A stretch of DNA of 64,000 nt from contig JAGNIV010000001.1 in assembly GCA_018001015.1 (NCBI GenBank), positions 372,001-436,000 of the forward strand, given 5' to 3'. The notes under the pieces are model-generated. The model ran no database searches and had not been told where the DNA came from. It was given only the letters and a program-made list of their open reading frames with translations. Positions 8,957-17,878 of this stretch are shown one piece after another. Positions within the stretch are counted from its first letter, which is position 1. Every line of letters begins with the position of its first letter. Position numbers and translations under genes: made by a program. This stretch comes from Phenylobacterium sp. (GTDB taxonomy: Bacteria > Pseudomonadota > Alphaproteobacteria > Caulobacterales > Caulobacteraceae).

Positions 8957-10080
8957 GGCAAGGGGCTCTCATAGGGCTCGAGGATAAGATCGCGGGTGAC
9001 GATAACGCGGACCGGCGCGCCTGGCCGCACAGTCAAGGTCGGCGCAAGATCGAGCCCCTTCCCGACGGTCTGGCGACCCACGTCGTTGAAGGTGTCGCTG
9101 GCGCCGCGCCGAAAGGCGCGGATCACCGCGTGGTCGTCGTCATCGGCGCCAAGCTCCGCGCCAACCCCGAGCACGGTGGAGAGGGCCGCCATAGCGAAGA
9201 GGTGGGACCAGTGCCTGTCCACCCTGTCCTCCAGGCCCGAGTAGCCCGCCGGATCGGCGCCTGGGAGATCGTCGAGCTGGAGGGAGCGGCCATTGGGGAG
9301 GATCAGGCGCGTCCAGGCGAGCAAGACCCGCCGCTGGCCATTGGCGATCCGGCTGTCATAGCGTCCTACGACCTTTGCGCCCTGCGGGATCAGCAGGTGG
9401 CGGCCGCTCGGCGTGTCATAGACGTTCTGAGTGATCTGACCGATCACTTGCCCGGGCAAGTCGGACCGGACGCCGGTGACCAGCGCCGCGGGGATCACTG
9501 CGCCCGTCTGCACGACGAACGGGGACGCCGGGGAGCGAAGGCGCTCGGGGCTGGTGCTGCGATCTTCGCTCCGCTGGGGCGTCCCCGGCGGAGGCGCCTC
9601 GGCCGCCCTCGAGCTTGGCGCCATCGCCGCCACAGTCGCGTGGCGAACCTGTGCGCCGGCCACAAAGAGGCCGCTGCCTCGCGCGGCGGCTTGATCGGAC
9701 GTTGACCTTGGCCCGGCCGCCGGCGGGGGCGGCAGCGCCTCCGGGAGCGTCGAGACCGCCCCTTCGCCGATGGGCGGCGGCGAAACGCCGGCGGCGAGCA
9801 GCGGCCGTCCAAGATCGCCGGGCAGAGGCGGCCCCAACCGCGTGCGATAGTCGACCGGTAGGGCGCGAACCTTCTCAGGCGGTTGGCCACCGACATTGTA
9901 GACCGGCGCCACCTCGCGGGGGGCGCGTGAGGTCGTCAGGGCGTAGGCGAGCGCCCCGACGACGGCGATGGCCCCTGCCGCGATCATGACAATCACAGCA
10001 CGGCGCGACAGTCGCATAACCGTCGGACGCCGGGCGCGAAGTCGCAGGGGTTCGGGCGCCTTGGTCTCCCGCGGGGTCAT
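8953..10080 (-). CDS. trbI: Conjugal transfer protein TrbI (VirB10-like)
   Basis: 375 residues. It has a cytoplasmic proline-rich/basic start, one membrane segment at about residues 26-48 (VIVMIAAGAIAVVGALAYAL), a low-complexity Pro/Ala periplasmic linker, and a C-terminal VirB10 domain (VVQTGAVIPAALVTGVRSDLPGQVIGQ, then VYDTPSGRHLLIPQGAKVVG). TrbI spans both membranes and forms the outer part of the secretion channel with TrbG and TrbF. It overlaps trbG by 4 nt. Confidence 0.95.
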   Translation of the reverse strand: MTPRETKAPEPLRLRARRPTVMRLSRRAVIVMIAAGAIAVVGALAYALTTSRAPREVAPVYNVGGQPPEKVRALPVDYRTRLGPPLPGDLGRPLLAAGVSPPPIGEGAVSTLPEALPPPPAAGPRSTSDQAAARGSGLFVAGAQVRHATVAAMAPSSRAAEAPPPGTPQRSEDRSTSPERLRSPASPFVVQTGAVIPAALVTGVRSDLPGQVIGQITQNVYDTPSGRHLLIPQGAKVVGRYDSRIANGQRRVLLAWTRLILPNGRSLQLDDLPGADPAGYSGLEDRVDRHWSHLFAMAALSTVLGVGAELGADDDDHAVIRAFRRGASDTFNDVGRQTVGKGLDLAPTLTVRPGAPVRVIVTRDLILEPYESPLP

Positions 10081-10970
10081 CGCCGCCCTCCCCCGTCTCG
10101 GACAATGCGGACGCGTTGGGGGCGACGGCTATCGCCTAGGCGGAGTTCGGCGGCCTCGAACAGCCGTTCGACGATGATCCGGCGTCCTTGCACGCGGTAG
10201 TTCACCAGTTCGTCCGACTTTCCGGGACCGATCACGAACAGCGGCGGCATCTCGCCCTGGGTCACGCTGGGCGGAAACTCGATGAAGGTCCGACGACCAT
10301 CGTCGAAGACCCTCAAGGGCTTCCACGGCGCGCGCCCGGTCAGGCGATACCCGAAGAAATACTCTGGAGCCGGCGCGGGCGGCGTAATGGCAGGCTGGCG
10401 GACCTGGACAACGGCGGCGGCGGCCTTGGCCTCGTCGGCGGGATACCGCCAGGCGACGGCGGGCATGTAAACCTTGGTCGCGGACTGGAGCTCAAGGTGG
10501 TAGGTTCGCCGATTGGTATTGATGACCAGGTTGGTTCTCAGTCCTGCCCGCAGCGGCTTCACCAGGATATGCACCTTCCGGTCCGCACCCGAGCCGCTCT
10601 CGCTATCGCCGATGATCCAACGCACGGTGTCGCCCGCCGCCACCGGCCCGGTGGGCGCCAGATCTTCTCCCGGCTGAAGCACGATGTCGGTGATCTGCCC
10701 GGGCGCTGTGTAGACCTGATAGAGCGCGCCGTCCGAGTAGAGGTAGACCTGGGCGGCGTTCACATAGCTCGTGGGGCGCGGTTCGATCCGGGCCTTCGCA
10801 TTGGCGCGCGAAACGGCGCCGAGCGGCCCGGATCCTGCCGGTATATTGTTAGCCGGCGGCCGCGCAGCCGGCTCTGCGGGCATCTCCCCGCCCGCCTTCA
10901 AGGGCTCCGGCGCGGCCGACGCGGCCGCAAGAACCAGGGAGACAACCGCCGCGATGAGAGGGCCCATCAC
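10077..10970 (-). CDS. trbG: Conjugal transfer protein TrbG (VirB9-like)
   Basis: 297 residues with a Sec-type signal (LIAAVVSLVLAAASAAPEP), the VirB9 N-terminal domain (VYLYSDGALYQVYTAPGQITDIVLQPGE) and C-terminal VirB9 domain (YFFGYRLTGRAPWKPLRVFDDGRRTFIEFP). It forms the outer-membrane ring of the type IV secretion core complex with TrbI. Starts and stops overlap the neighbouring genes by 4 nt. Confidence 0.95.
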   Translation of the reverse strand: MMGPLIAAVVSLVLAAASAAPEPLKAGGEMPAEPAARPPANNIPAGSGPLGAVSRANAKARIEPRPTSYVNAAQVYLYSDGALYQVYTAPGQITDIVLQPGEDLAPTGPVAAGDTVRWIIGDSESGSGADRKVHILVKPLRAGLRTNLVINTNRRTYHLELQSATKVYMPAVAWRYPADEAKAAAAVVQVRQPAITPPAPAPEYFFGYRLTGRAPWKPLRVFDDGRRTFIEFPPSVTQGEMPPLFVIGPGKSDELVNYRVQGRRIIVERLFEAAELRLGDSRRPQRVRIVRDGGGRR

Positions 10971-11653
10971 GCGATCTCCTTCGACCAGTCGAGCGCATGT
11001 ACAAACAGCCCGAGCGGGTTCTTGCGCAGTTGTTCGAGGCTGCGCGGAGGCTGCACGACCAAGGTCGCGATCGCCGACCAGCGCTCCGTGCGTGCGAGCG
11101 CGCCGTCCTCGTAGGTTCGCTCACTCCAGGTGATGCGGAAGCTCGTCGGCGAGGCGCGGATCACACTGGAGACGTCGACCGCGACCTGCACTCTGCCGAC
11201 CTTCGCGAACGGATCATCGGCGCGCGCATAGTCGCTGAGCGCCAAGGCCCCGCGATCGGTCGTGTAGTCATAGGCCCGCAGCCAGTTCTGGCGGACGACG
11301 ACAGGGTCGGCCGGGATGGAGCGGACCTCCTCGATGAACCGGGCCAAGTGCCAGGCGATCTGCGGGTCGGTGGGGCGATAGTCCGCCACGGCGGGCGACA
11401 CGGCCTCGGCCGCGCCGTGCCGGTCGACCTCCACGACCCACGGGACGACGGCGCCGCGAGCACCTTGCCAGACGAGGGCCGCGGCCAAGCCGACTGAAAG
11501 CGCCCAGCTGGCGAAGGCCATGAGCCGCCAGTTGCGGGCCTGGACACGCGAAGAGCCAATACGATCGTCCCAGACCTGCTGAGCCCGTTGATAGGGGGTC
11601 TCCGCGACAGGGGTTTGGCCGTAGCGACCGCTCGCGCGACGGAAATGACTCAC
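10967..11653 (-). CDS. trbF: Conjugal transfer protein TrbF (VirB8-like)
   Basis: 228 residues from GTG 11653 (SHFRRASGRYGQTPVAETPY); GGGGAGG lies upstream and the start overlaps the trbL stop by 4 nt. A longer reading to 11776 lies inside trbL and has no family sequence. One membrane segment (LMAFASWALSVGLAAALVW) is followed by the periplasmic VirB8 domain, with VPWVVEVDRHG and RVQVAVDVSSVIRASPTSFRITWSE. It is a bitopic assembly factor of the secretion channel. Confidence 0.93.
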   Translation of the reverse strand: MSHFRRASGRYGQTPVAETPYQRAQQVWDDRIGSSRVQARNWRLMAFASWALSVGLAAALVWQGARGAVVPWVVEVDRHGAAEAVSPAVADYRPTDPQIAWHLARFIEEVRSIPADPVVVRQNWLRAYDYTTDRGALALSDYARADDPFAKVGRVQVAVDVSSVIRASPTSFRITWSERTYEDGALARTERWSAIATLVVQPPRSLEQLRKNPLGLFVHALDWSKEIA

Positions 11654-12774
11654 GATCGATCCTCCCCAAGGCTGACGGATGCGCCGCCACCGCCGTGGTC
11701 CCCGCCACGGACGGCATGGAGCGCGCTGGATGCCGCGTGGGCCGCCGCTTGACGGTGCTGGAGGCGCGTGGCCCACGCCGGCGCCTCCCCTTCGCCCTTG
11801 GGCGTCGAGCCGGACGTCCCCTGCGAACCTGACGGTCCGGCGTTCGGGGGGCCGCTGGACCGCCGTGCGCCGAGCGCGGCGACCGATCCCAGGATCGCCC
11901 GACCACCCATGGCGCCGGCGATCGCCAGACCACTCGCGGCAAGGCCGGCGCCGACTGCGGAGCCGGCCCCGAGCTGCGGTCCGCCCGAGACCAGGCCGCC
12001 GGCGATCGACGGGCCGAAGATGCCGAGGCCAAGCAGGCAGAGCGCGGCGAGCGCCAGCGAAAGAACCTCTTCCAAGGATGGCGCGACCCCGCCGAACTCC
12101 TGGATGAACTCATCGAAGAGAGTCGAGCCGATACCGACGATCACAGCCAGGACCAGCACCTTCACGCCGGACGCCATCACGTTGCCAAGCACGCGCTCCG
12201 CAAGGAAGGCCGTGCGCCCGAACAGGCCGAAGGGCACCAGAACGAAACCCGCCAGGGTGGTGAGTTTGAATTCGATGAGGGTCACGAAGAGTTGGACCGC
12301 CAAGACGAAGAAGGCGACGATGACCACCAGCCAGGCGAGCATCAGAACCACGATGTGCGGCAGGTTTTCGAACACCTCGGGAAAGCCGGACATCTGCTGC
12401 GCCGCCTCGAGTATGGGGTTGCCGGCGTCGATGCCGGCCTGTCCCAGGCGGCCCGGCCGCAGGAATTCGGCTGGCGACATGGCGCCCCCCGCCGCCTTCA
12501 GGCCCAGGCCGGAGAACGATTCAAAGACGATCCGCGCGAGGCCGTTGAAGTTCGAGAGCAAGAAGGCGAAGAACCCCACATAGAGGGTCTTCTTGATCAG
12601 CCGGGCGAGTACCTCTTCGCCGCTCGACCAGGTCCAGAAGAGCGCCGCGAGGGTGACGTCGATCACCACCAGGGTCGAGGCGAGATAAGCCACCTCCCCG
12701 GCCAGCAAGCCGAAGCCGGAATCGATGTAGCGGCTGAAGACATTGAGGAAGCGATCGGCGACCCCCGGGTTCAT
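11650..12774 (-). CDS. trbL: Conjugal transfer protein TrbL (VirB6-like)
   Basis: 374 residues from ATG 12774 (MNPGVADRFLNVFSRYIDSG), which overlaps the preceding gene by 4 nt. There are about six membrane segments between residues 25 and 270, followed by a low-complexity Gly/Ser/Pro-rich C-terminal tail, as usual for TrbL/VirB6 inner-membrane channel proteins. The frame is open further upstream to 13101 but that stretch overlaps trbK and trbJ and is not family sequence. Confidence 0.93.
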   Translation of the reverse strand: MNPGVADRFLNVFSRYIDSGFGLLAGEVAYLASTLVVIDVTLAALFWTWSSGEEVLARLIKKTLYVGFFAFLLSNFNGLARIVFESFSGLGLKAAGGAMSPAEFLRPGRLGQAGIDAGNPILEAAQQMSGFPEVFENLPHIVVLMLAWLVVIVAFFVLAVQLFVTLIEFKLTTLAGFVLVPFGLFGRTAFLAERVLGNVMASGVKVLVLAVIVGIGSTLFDEFIQEFGGVAPSLEEVLSLALAALCLLGLGIFGPSIAGGLVSGGPQLGAGSAVGAGLAASGLAIAGAMGGRAILGSVAALGARRSSGPPNAGPSGSQGTSGSTPKGEGEAPAWATRLQHRQAAAHAASSALHAVRGGDHGGGGASVSLGEDRS

Positions 12775-12995
12775 GGCCGCACGCTCGGCGCGCCGGTCAG
12801 GAGCCGCTGGTTGCGCTCGTCCTGGGCCAGGCGACACCGCCGATCCTCGTAGACCTTCGGGCCTAAATCCCTGCACCGGCGCAGCTCTTGGGCCAAGTCC
12901 AGCTGGGACATGTCGCGAACGCCATCGGCTGCGGGTTGGCAGCCGAGGAGACCGGCGATGGCGAGGGCCGTGAGGACAAACCTGACGGATCTCAC
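12771..12995 (-). CDS. Small lipoprotein in the TrbK position (putative entry exclusion)
   Basis: A 74-residue protein with a lipoprotein signal: MRSVRFVLTALAIAGLLGC, lipobox LLGC with the modified cysteine near residue 19. The mature part is short and polar (LAQELRRCRDLGPKVYEDRRC). In trb operons the gene between trbJ and trbL is trbK, an entry-exclusion lipoprotein; this one matches by position, size and signal but its sequence is too short for me to identify firmly. It overlaps both neighbours by 4 nt. Confidence 0.65.
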   Translation of the reverse strand: MRSVRFVLTALAIAGLLGCQPAADGVRDMSQLDLAQELRRCRDLGPKVYEDRRCRLAQDERNQRLLTGAPSVRP

Positions 12996-13720
12996 CGGAA
13001 CATCTCCACAGCCTGCGGCTGGTACCCCGCGCCTCGATCCATGAAGCGGCGGAACTGCTCCTGGGCTTGGGCGCGAGCGGCGGATCGTTCGGCCTGCTCA
13101 AGGGCGGCGGCGCGCCCCTGAGCGGCGATCAGCGCCGTGAGGTCGGTCAACTGCTGCGACTGCAGGGCAAGCAACTGGTTGCCGGCCTGCGCGGCCTGCA
13201 CCACACCGCTCGCGCCCTGGCTGGCGCTGAGCAGCGCCTCGGTTTCCGCCTGGACCGCCGGCATGCCGGAGACGACCCCGGCCTGCACCTTGAGCGCGTC
13301 GCGGAACGCCGCCGCCGAATTCGCCCAGCGCTGCCGCGCGGCGCCGACGAGGGCTACGTCCGACGCCAGCCGATCCAGGGCGTAGTCTCGCGACAACGCC
13401 TGCTCGATGGCGCGCACATCGTAGGCGATCTGCTGAGCTTCTCGCATCAAACCGCTGATCCGAGATAGATTTTCCCGGATCGTCTGCAGTGAGGAATATG
13501 GCAGCTGAGCCAGATTGCGAGCCTGGTTCGCCAGGCTGAGCGCCTGGTTCTGCAGGCTACGAATCTGGTTGTTGATCTGCTCCAGCGCACGGGCCGCCTG
13601 CAGGACATTGGAGGCGTAGTTGGTCGGGTCGTACACGGCCAGTTGGGCGCGCGCTGGCGCGGCGATCCAGGCACCGAGCATCGCGCATGCAATGGCGCGC
13701 CGTGTCAGGGGGACTGTCAT
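12992..13720 (-). CDS. trbJ: P-type conjugative transfer protein TrbJ (VirB5-like)
   Basis: 242 residues from ATG 13720 (MTVPLTRRAIACAMLGAWIA), with a signal peptide cleaved after PARAQ. The mature protein is helical and glutamine-rich (ALEQINNQIRSLQNQALSLANQARNLAQLPYSS), the pattern of TrbJ/VirB5 minor pilus components. The ATG overlaps the trbE stop by 4 nt. The longer open frame to 13801 is inside trbE. Confidence 0.93.
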   Translation of the reverse strand: MTVPLTRRAIACAMLGAWIAAPARAQLAVYDPTNYASNVLQAARALEQINNQIRSLQNQALSLANQARNLAQLPYSSLQTIRENLSRISGLMREAQQIAYDVRAIEQALSRDYALDRLASDVALVGAARQRWANSAAAFRDALKVQAGVVSGMPAVQAETEALLSASQGASGVVQAAQAGNQLLALQSQQLTDLTALIAAQGRAAALEQAERSAARAQAQEQFRRFMDRGAGYQPQAVEMFR

Positions 13721-16167
13721 GGGATTTGCTCCGGATGTGACGCAGAGGACGGGGTTCTCACGAGGTCGGCGGCCCAGCCTAGATTGCGGTGGGACAGCCA
13801 CGCCGCCGCGAAGCCGGCCGGACCGTGACGGTCGAGGAGGTCATTGATCGCCCCCTGGTCCGCCTTGGCTGATGTGGCGCAGAACGCCAGGGCGACCTCG
13901 CCGAGATCGAGGTCGAAGAGCCGGTTGCCCCTTCGCGACTGGCAGTAGTAGTCGCGCCGTGGCGTCGCCTCGCTGAGGATCTCGATCTGTCGATCGTTCA
14001 GTCCGAACCGGGCGTAGGCCGCGGCGATCTGCGGTTCCAGCGCCCGATCGTTGGGCAGGAAGATTCGGGTCGGGCAGCTCTCGACGATCGCCGGGGCGAT
14101 GGGGCTGCGCTCGATGTCCGCCAGGGACTGGGTGGCGAAAACCACGGCGGCGTTCTTCTTGCGCAAGGTCTTGAGCCACTCGCGCAGCTGGGCGCCGAAG
14201 ACCACATCGTCGAGGGCGAGCCAGCCTTCATCGACCATGACCAGGGTCGGCCGGCCATCGAGGCGCGAGGCGATCCGGTGGAAGAGGTAGCTCAAGGTGG
14301 CGGGCGCCGCGGCGCTGCCCACGAGTCCCTCGGTCTCGAACACCGCCACGGCGGCGTCGCTCAGCCCCTCCCCCTCGCCATCGAGCAGTCGCCCCCAGGG
14401 ACCGGCGAGGGTGTAGGGGGCGAGCGCCTGCTTGAGCGCGGTGGACTGCAGCAAGGCCGAGAGGCCGCTGAGCGTGCGTTCACACACCGGTGCGGAAGCA
14501 AGATTGGCCAAGGCCGACCAGACGAGCGCCTTGGCCTCGGGCCCAAGCGCCACCCCTTCCCGGGCGAGCAACCCCGCCAGCCAATCGACCGCCCATGCCC
14601 GTTCGCCAGGATCGTCGACACGGGCCAGAGGCTGAAGGCTCAAGGCGCCCGTCGTGGCGCCGCCAATCGCGGCGCCCAGATCGTGGGCTTCGCCGCCCAT
14701 GCCCAGGGCGGCGGCGCGGATCGAGGCCCCGAAGTCGAAGGCGACGATCTGAGCGTCAGGGTAGCGACGGAACTGCAGGGCGGTGAGCGCCAGGAAGACG
14801 CTTTTCCCCGCCCCCGTCGGGCCGATCAGCAGGGTGTGGCCGACGTCGTCGACATGGGGCGAGAAGCGAAAAGGGGTGGCCCCCTCGGTGCGCGCCAACA
14901 GGAGTGGCGGACCATCTAGGTGAGTGTTGCGCGACGGACCCGACCAGAGGGCCGAGATCGGGATCATGTGGGCGAGGTTGAGGGTGGAGATCGGGGGCTG
15001 GCGGACATTGGCGTAGGCATGTCCGGGCAGGCTCCCCAGCCATGCCTCCACCGCGTTGACGCTTTCGAGCGCGCAGGTGAAGTCGCGGGCCTGCAGCACC
15101 TTCTCCACCTGGCGCAGGCGCGCGTCGGCCACGGCGGGGTCATGATCCCAGACGCAGACGCTGGCGGTGACATAGGCATGGCCGACGTGGTCGGCGCCCA
15201 GGTCCTGGAGGGCGGCGTCGGCGTCCTGCGCCTTGTTCTCGGCGTCGCTGTCCACGAGGCTCGACGCTTCGTTGGTGAGCACCTCCTTGAGGATCGCCAC
15301 TACCGATTTGCGCTTGGCGAACCACTGCCGGCGAATGCGGCCAAGGACGCGGGCCGCGTCGGTCTTGTCCAGGCAGATGGCACGGGTCGACCAGCGGTAG
15401 GAGAACGCCAGTCGGTTGAGATCGTCGAGAAGGCCGGGCCAGGTGGCGGTCGGAAAGCCGCTGATGGTGAGCATGCGCAGGTGAGCTTCACCCAGCCGGG
15501 GCGCCATGCCGCCGACCAGCGGCTGGTCGGCCAGCAGCACATCAAGGTGCATGGGCGTGTCCGGAGGCGCGACGGCGTGGCGGTTTGTGGAGATCGTGGC
15601 GTGAAGATAGGTCAGGGTCTCGCGATCGGAGAGCCAGACCGCCTCGGGCATGAAGCCTTCGAGCTGCGCCAGGATGCGATCGGTGACGTCGCAGAAGTCC
15701 CGCAAGGCGCCCGCCCAGTCCGCCCCACCTTGGCTACGGCCCTCATAGAGCCAGTTCGCCACGCGCGCGGACTGCTCGGCAGGGGGAATGAAGGCGAAGG
15801 TCAAGAAATAGGCGCTCTCGAAGTGGGCGCCGTGCGCCTCGAACTGGGCGCGACGTTCCTCGTCCACCAGAGCCGAAACCGCGTCCGGGAAGCTGCTGGG
15901 CGGATAGTCGTCAGCGGGGTTTCGCTGGGCCTCCACGAACAGCGCCCAACCCGACCCGAGGCGTCGCAGCGCTGCGTTCACCCGGCTAGCGGCGGCCATG
16001 AGTTCGGCCCCCGTCGCAGAGTCCAGATCAGGACCGCGGAACCGCGCTGTGCGCTGGAAGGCGCCGTCCTTATTGAGGACGATCCCCGGCGCAATGAGGC
16101 CCGCCCAGGGCAGGAAGTCCGCAAGCATGGCCCCGCGGCGGCGGTATTCTCGAAGGTCGATCATCAC
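13717..16167 (-). CDS. trbE: Conjugal transfer ATPase TrbE (VirB4-like)
   Basis: 816 residues. The N-terminal VirB4 domain is followed by the ATPase domain with Walker A GPTGAGKSVFLAL (about residue 450) and Walker B LVMVDEGWLALDD (about residue 645). It is the large cytoplasmic ATPase that powers pilus assembly and DNA transfer. Coupled to trbD and trbJ by 4-nt overlaps. Confidence 0.96.
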   Translation of the reverse strand: MMIDLREYRRRGAMLADFLPWAGLIAPGIVLNKDGAFQRTARFRGPDLDSATGAELMAAASRVNAALRRLGSGWALFVEAQRNPADDYPPSSFPDAVSALVDEERRAQFEAHGAHFESAYFLTFAFIPPAEQSARVANWLYEGRSQGGADWAGALRDFCDVTDRILAQLEGFMPEAVWLSDRETLTYLHATISTNRHAVAPPDTPMHLDVLLADQPLVGGMAPRLGEAHLRMLTISGFPTATWPGLLDDLNRLAFSYRWSTRAICLDKTDAARVLGRIRRQWFAKRKSVVAILKEVLTNEASSLVDSDAENKAQDADAALQDLGADHVGHAYVTASVCVWDHDPAVADARLRQVEKVLQARDFTCALESVNAVEAWLGSLPGHAYANVRQPPISTLNLAHMIPISALWSGPSRNTHLDGPPLLLARTEGATPFRFSPHVDDVGHTLLIGPTGAGKSVFLALTALQFRRYPDAQIVAFDFGASIRAAALGMGGEAHDLGAAIGGATTGALSLQPLARVDDPGERAWAVDWLAGLLAREGVALGPEAKALVWSALANLASAPVCERTLSGLSALLQSTALKQALAPYTLAGPWGRLLDGEGEGLSDAAVAVFETEGLVGSAAAPATLSYLFHRIASRLDGRPTLVMVDEGWLALDDVVFGAQLREWLKTLRKKNAAVVFATQSLADIERSPIAPAIVESCPTRIFLPNDRALEPQIAAAYARFGLNDRQIEILSEATPRRDYYCQSRRGNRLFDLDLGEVALAFCATSAKADQGAINDLLDRHGPAGFAAAWLSHRNLGWAADLVRTPSSASHPEQIP

Positions 16168-16430
16168 AGCCCCATGTGCGCGGGCAGGCGCAGGTGTCTG
16201 CGTCCCACCTCGACGAAGTGCGGATCACGCCGCCCTGCCCAGACCGCCAGACCATGCCCGACCACCCAGACCAGCAGACCAACCGCCCAAAGGCGCAGGC
16301 CCAGTCCAAGCGCCGCGGCCAGGGTGCCGTTGGCGATGGCGAGGGTTCGTGGCGCGCCCGCCAGCAGGATCGGCTCGATGAGCGCGCGCCGCACCGGTGC
16401 AGCGAAGCCTTGGGGGGTGTCGCTCATCAT
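16164..16430 (-). CDS. trbD: Conjugal transfer protein TrbD (VirB3-like)
   Basis: 88 residues. An N-terminal segment (PVRRALIEPILLAGAPRTLAIANGT), one or two hydrophobic stretches, then GRRDPHFVEVGRRHLRLP match TrbD/VirB3, a small inner-membrane protein that works next to the VirB4 ATPase. Overlaps trbE by 4 nt and touches the trbC stop. Confidence 0.92.
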   Translation of the reverse strand: MMSDTPQGFAAPVRRALIEPILLAGAPRTLAIANGTLAAALGLGLRLWAVGLLVWVVGHGLAVWAGRRDPHFVEVGRRHLRLPAHMGL

Positions 16431-16774
16431 CAGATCAGCAGCCCGCCGCCGAAGGCGAAGAAGGACAGGAAGAAGCTGGAGGCCGCGAAGGCGATCGAGA
16501 GGCCGAACACGATCTGGATCAGCCGCCGAAAGCCTCCGGAGGTGTCGCCGAAGGCCAGGGTCAGGCCAGTGACGATGATGATGATCACCGCGATGATCTT
16601 GGCCACCGGCCCTTCGATCGATTGCAGGATCTTCTCCAGAGGCGCTTCCCAGGGCATGGAAGACCCTGCGGCCCAGGCCGGGGCGGCATACAGGAGGCCC
16701 GCGGCGGTCAGGCCAGCGTGGCCAAGGCGGTCAAGCATCGTGCCGCAGAGCAGGTTGGTGCGCGTTGCAGTCAT
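16430..16774 (-). CDS. trbC: TrbC/VirB2-family conjugal pilin
   Basis: 114 residues from ATG 16774. A signal/leader region (AGLTAAGLLYAAPAWAAGSSMPWE) is followed by two hydrophobic helices (VAKIIAVIIIIVTGLTLAFG and LIQIVFGLSIAFAASSFFLSFF), the standard pilin precursor layout. TrbC-type pilins are processed and cyclised by the TraF peptidase, which is also in this element (27773). Overlaps trbB by 4 nt. Confidence 0.93.
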   Translation of the reverse strand: MTATRTNLLCGTMLDRLGHAGLTAAGLLYAAPAWAAGSSMPWEAPLEKILQSIEGPVAKIIAVIIIIVTGLTLAFGDTSGGFRRLIQIVFGLSIAFAASSFFLSFFAFGGGLLI

Positions 16775-17739
16775 GGAAGATCTCCTGAAGGGGTGAGGAG
16801 GTATTCGCCGTGGCCATCGAGGCCGCGGACTTCGGCGAGTTCGATCAATCGGCGCGCCGCACCGCGACCGCTCAGCACGGCGATAACCTCGATGGTCTCG
16901 GCGATCAGCGCTCGGGGGGCGACGGCCACGGCTTCCTGGCACAGCTGTTCCAGCCGCCTCAGGGCGCCAAGGGCCGAGCCCGCGTGAATGGTGCCGATGC
17001 CGCCGGGGTGGCCTGTGCCCCAGGCCTTGAGAAGGTCCAGGGCTTCGGCGCCGCGCACCTCCCCGACGGGAATCCGATCGGGGCGGAGACGCAAAGCGGA
17101 CCGGACAAGGTCGGTCAGGGAGGCGACGCCGTCCTTGGTGCGCAAGGCGACCAAGTTCTCTGCGGCGCACTGCAGCTCGCGGGTGTCCTCGATCAGCACG
17201 ACGCGGTCGCCGGTTCTGGCGACTTCGGCGAGCAAGGCGTTGGCGAGCGTGGTCTTTCCCGTCGATGTGCCGCCGGCGATCAGGATGTTGCGACGCTCGC
17301 GCACGGCCGCGGCGAGCTTGCCGGCGGAGGTCTGCGACATCACGCCGGCGGCGGCGTAGGCGTCTAGGGTGAACACAGCCACGGCCGGCTTGCGGATCGA
17401 GAAGGCCGGCCCGGCCACGACCGGCGGCAGGAGGCCTTCGAAGCGTTCACCGGTCTCAGGGAGCTCGGCCGAGAGCCGAGGCGTCGCAGCATGGACCTCG
17501 GCGCCCACATGGTGGGCGACGAGGCGAATGATCCGCTCGCCGTCGGCGGGGGCGAGCGCCTGTCCCGTATCGCTGAGCCCTCGGCCAAGATGGTCGAGCC
17601 AGAGCCGGCCGTCGGGATTGAGCATGATCTCGGCGACCGCGGGATCTTCGAGCCAGCCCGCGATCTGCGATCCAAGCGCGGTCCGCAGCATCTGAGTGCT
17701 GCGGAGGAAGGCCAGATTGGATTGGGGGTGCTGAACCAC
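16771..17739 (-). CDS. trbB: P-type conjugative transfer ATPase TrbB (VirB11-like)
   Basis: 322 residues with Walker [13 protein letters not shown] (about residue 155), Walker B/Asp-box region [12 protein letters not shown], and the His box [16 protein letters not shown] typical of secretion hexameric ATPases. It is the first gene of the ten-gene trb operon, in which nearly every junction is a 4-nt overlap. In most related elements traG and its CopG partner lie directly upstream; here about 5 kb of cargo intervenes. Confidence 0.96.
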   Translation of the reverse strand: MVQHPQSNLAFLRSTQMLRTALGSQIAGWLEDPAVAEIMLNPDGRLWLDHLGRGLSDTGQALAPADGERIIRLVAHHVGAEVHAATPRLSAELPETGERFEGLLPPVVAGPAFSIRKPAVAVFTLDAYAAAGVMSQTSAGKLAAAVRERRNILIAGGTSTGKTTLANALLAEVARTGDRVVLIEDTRELQCAAENLVALRTKDGVASLTDLVRSALRLRPDRIPVGEVRGAEALDLLKAWGTGHPGGIGTIHAGSALGALRRLEQLCQEAVAVAPRALIAETIEVIAVLSGRGAARRLIELAEVRGLDGHGEYLLTPSGDLP

Positions 17740-17835
17740 CGACGCCTCCGAGGCCCACCGGAGCGGCGAGCGACGGATGAGCCTTGAGAGCTGATCGGCA
17801 GGGCTTCAATGCGCGGTTGGGCATCGTAGCGCGTT

Positions 17836-17855
17836 GTCGCACAATCACTTGCGAC
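17836..17855. promoter_or_regulatory. Dyad upstream of trbB
   Basis: GTCGCA (17836-17841) and TGCGAC (17850-17855) form an inverted repeat separated by 8 nt in the 139-bp gap between trbB and the convergently placed end of the TetR gene. It is the only obvious symmetric site where the trb promoter should lie. Weak evidence. Confidence 0.35.
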
Positions 17856-17878
17856 CGACGTTTCAGCCCCTTCGGCGG

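Noticed and set aside
14920-16572. 550-codon plus-strand frame opposite trbE
   Set aside because: Antisense shadow of trbE and trbD; no domain.
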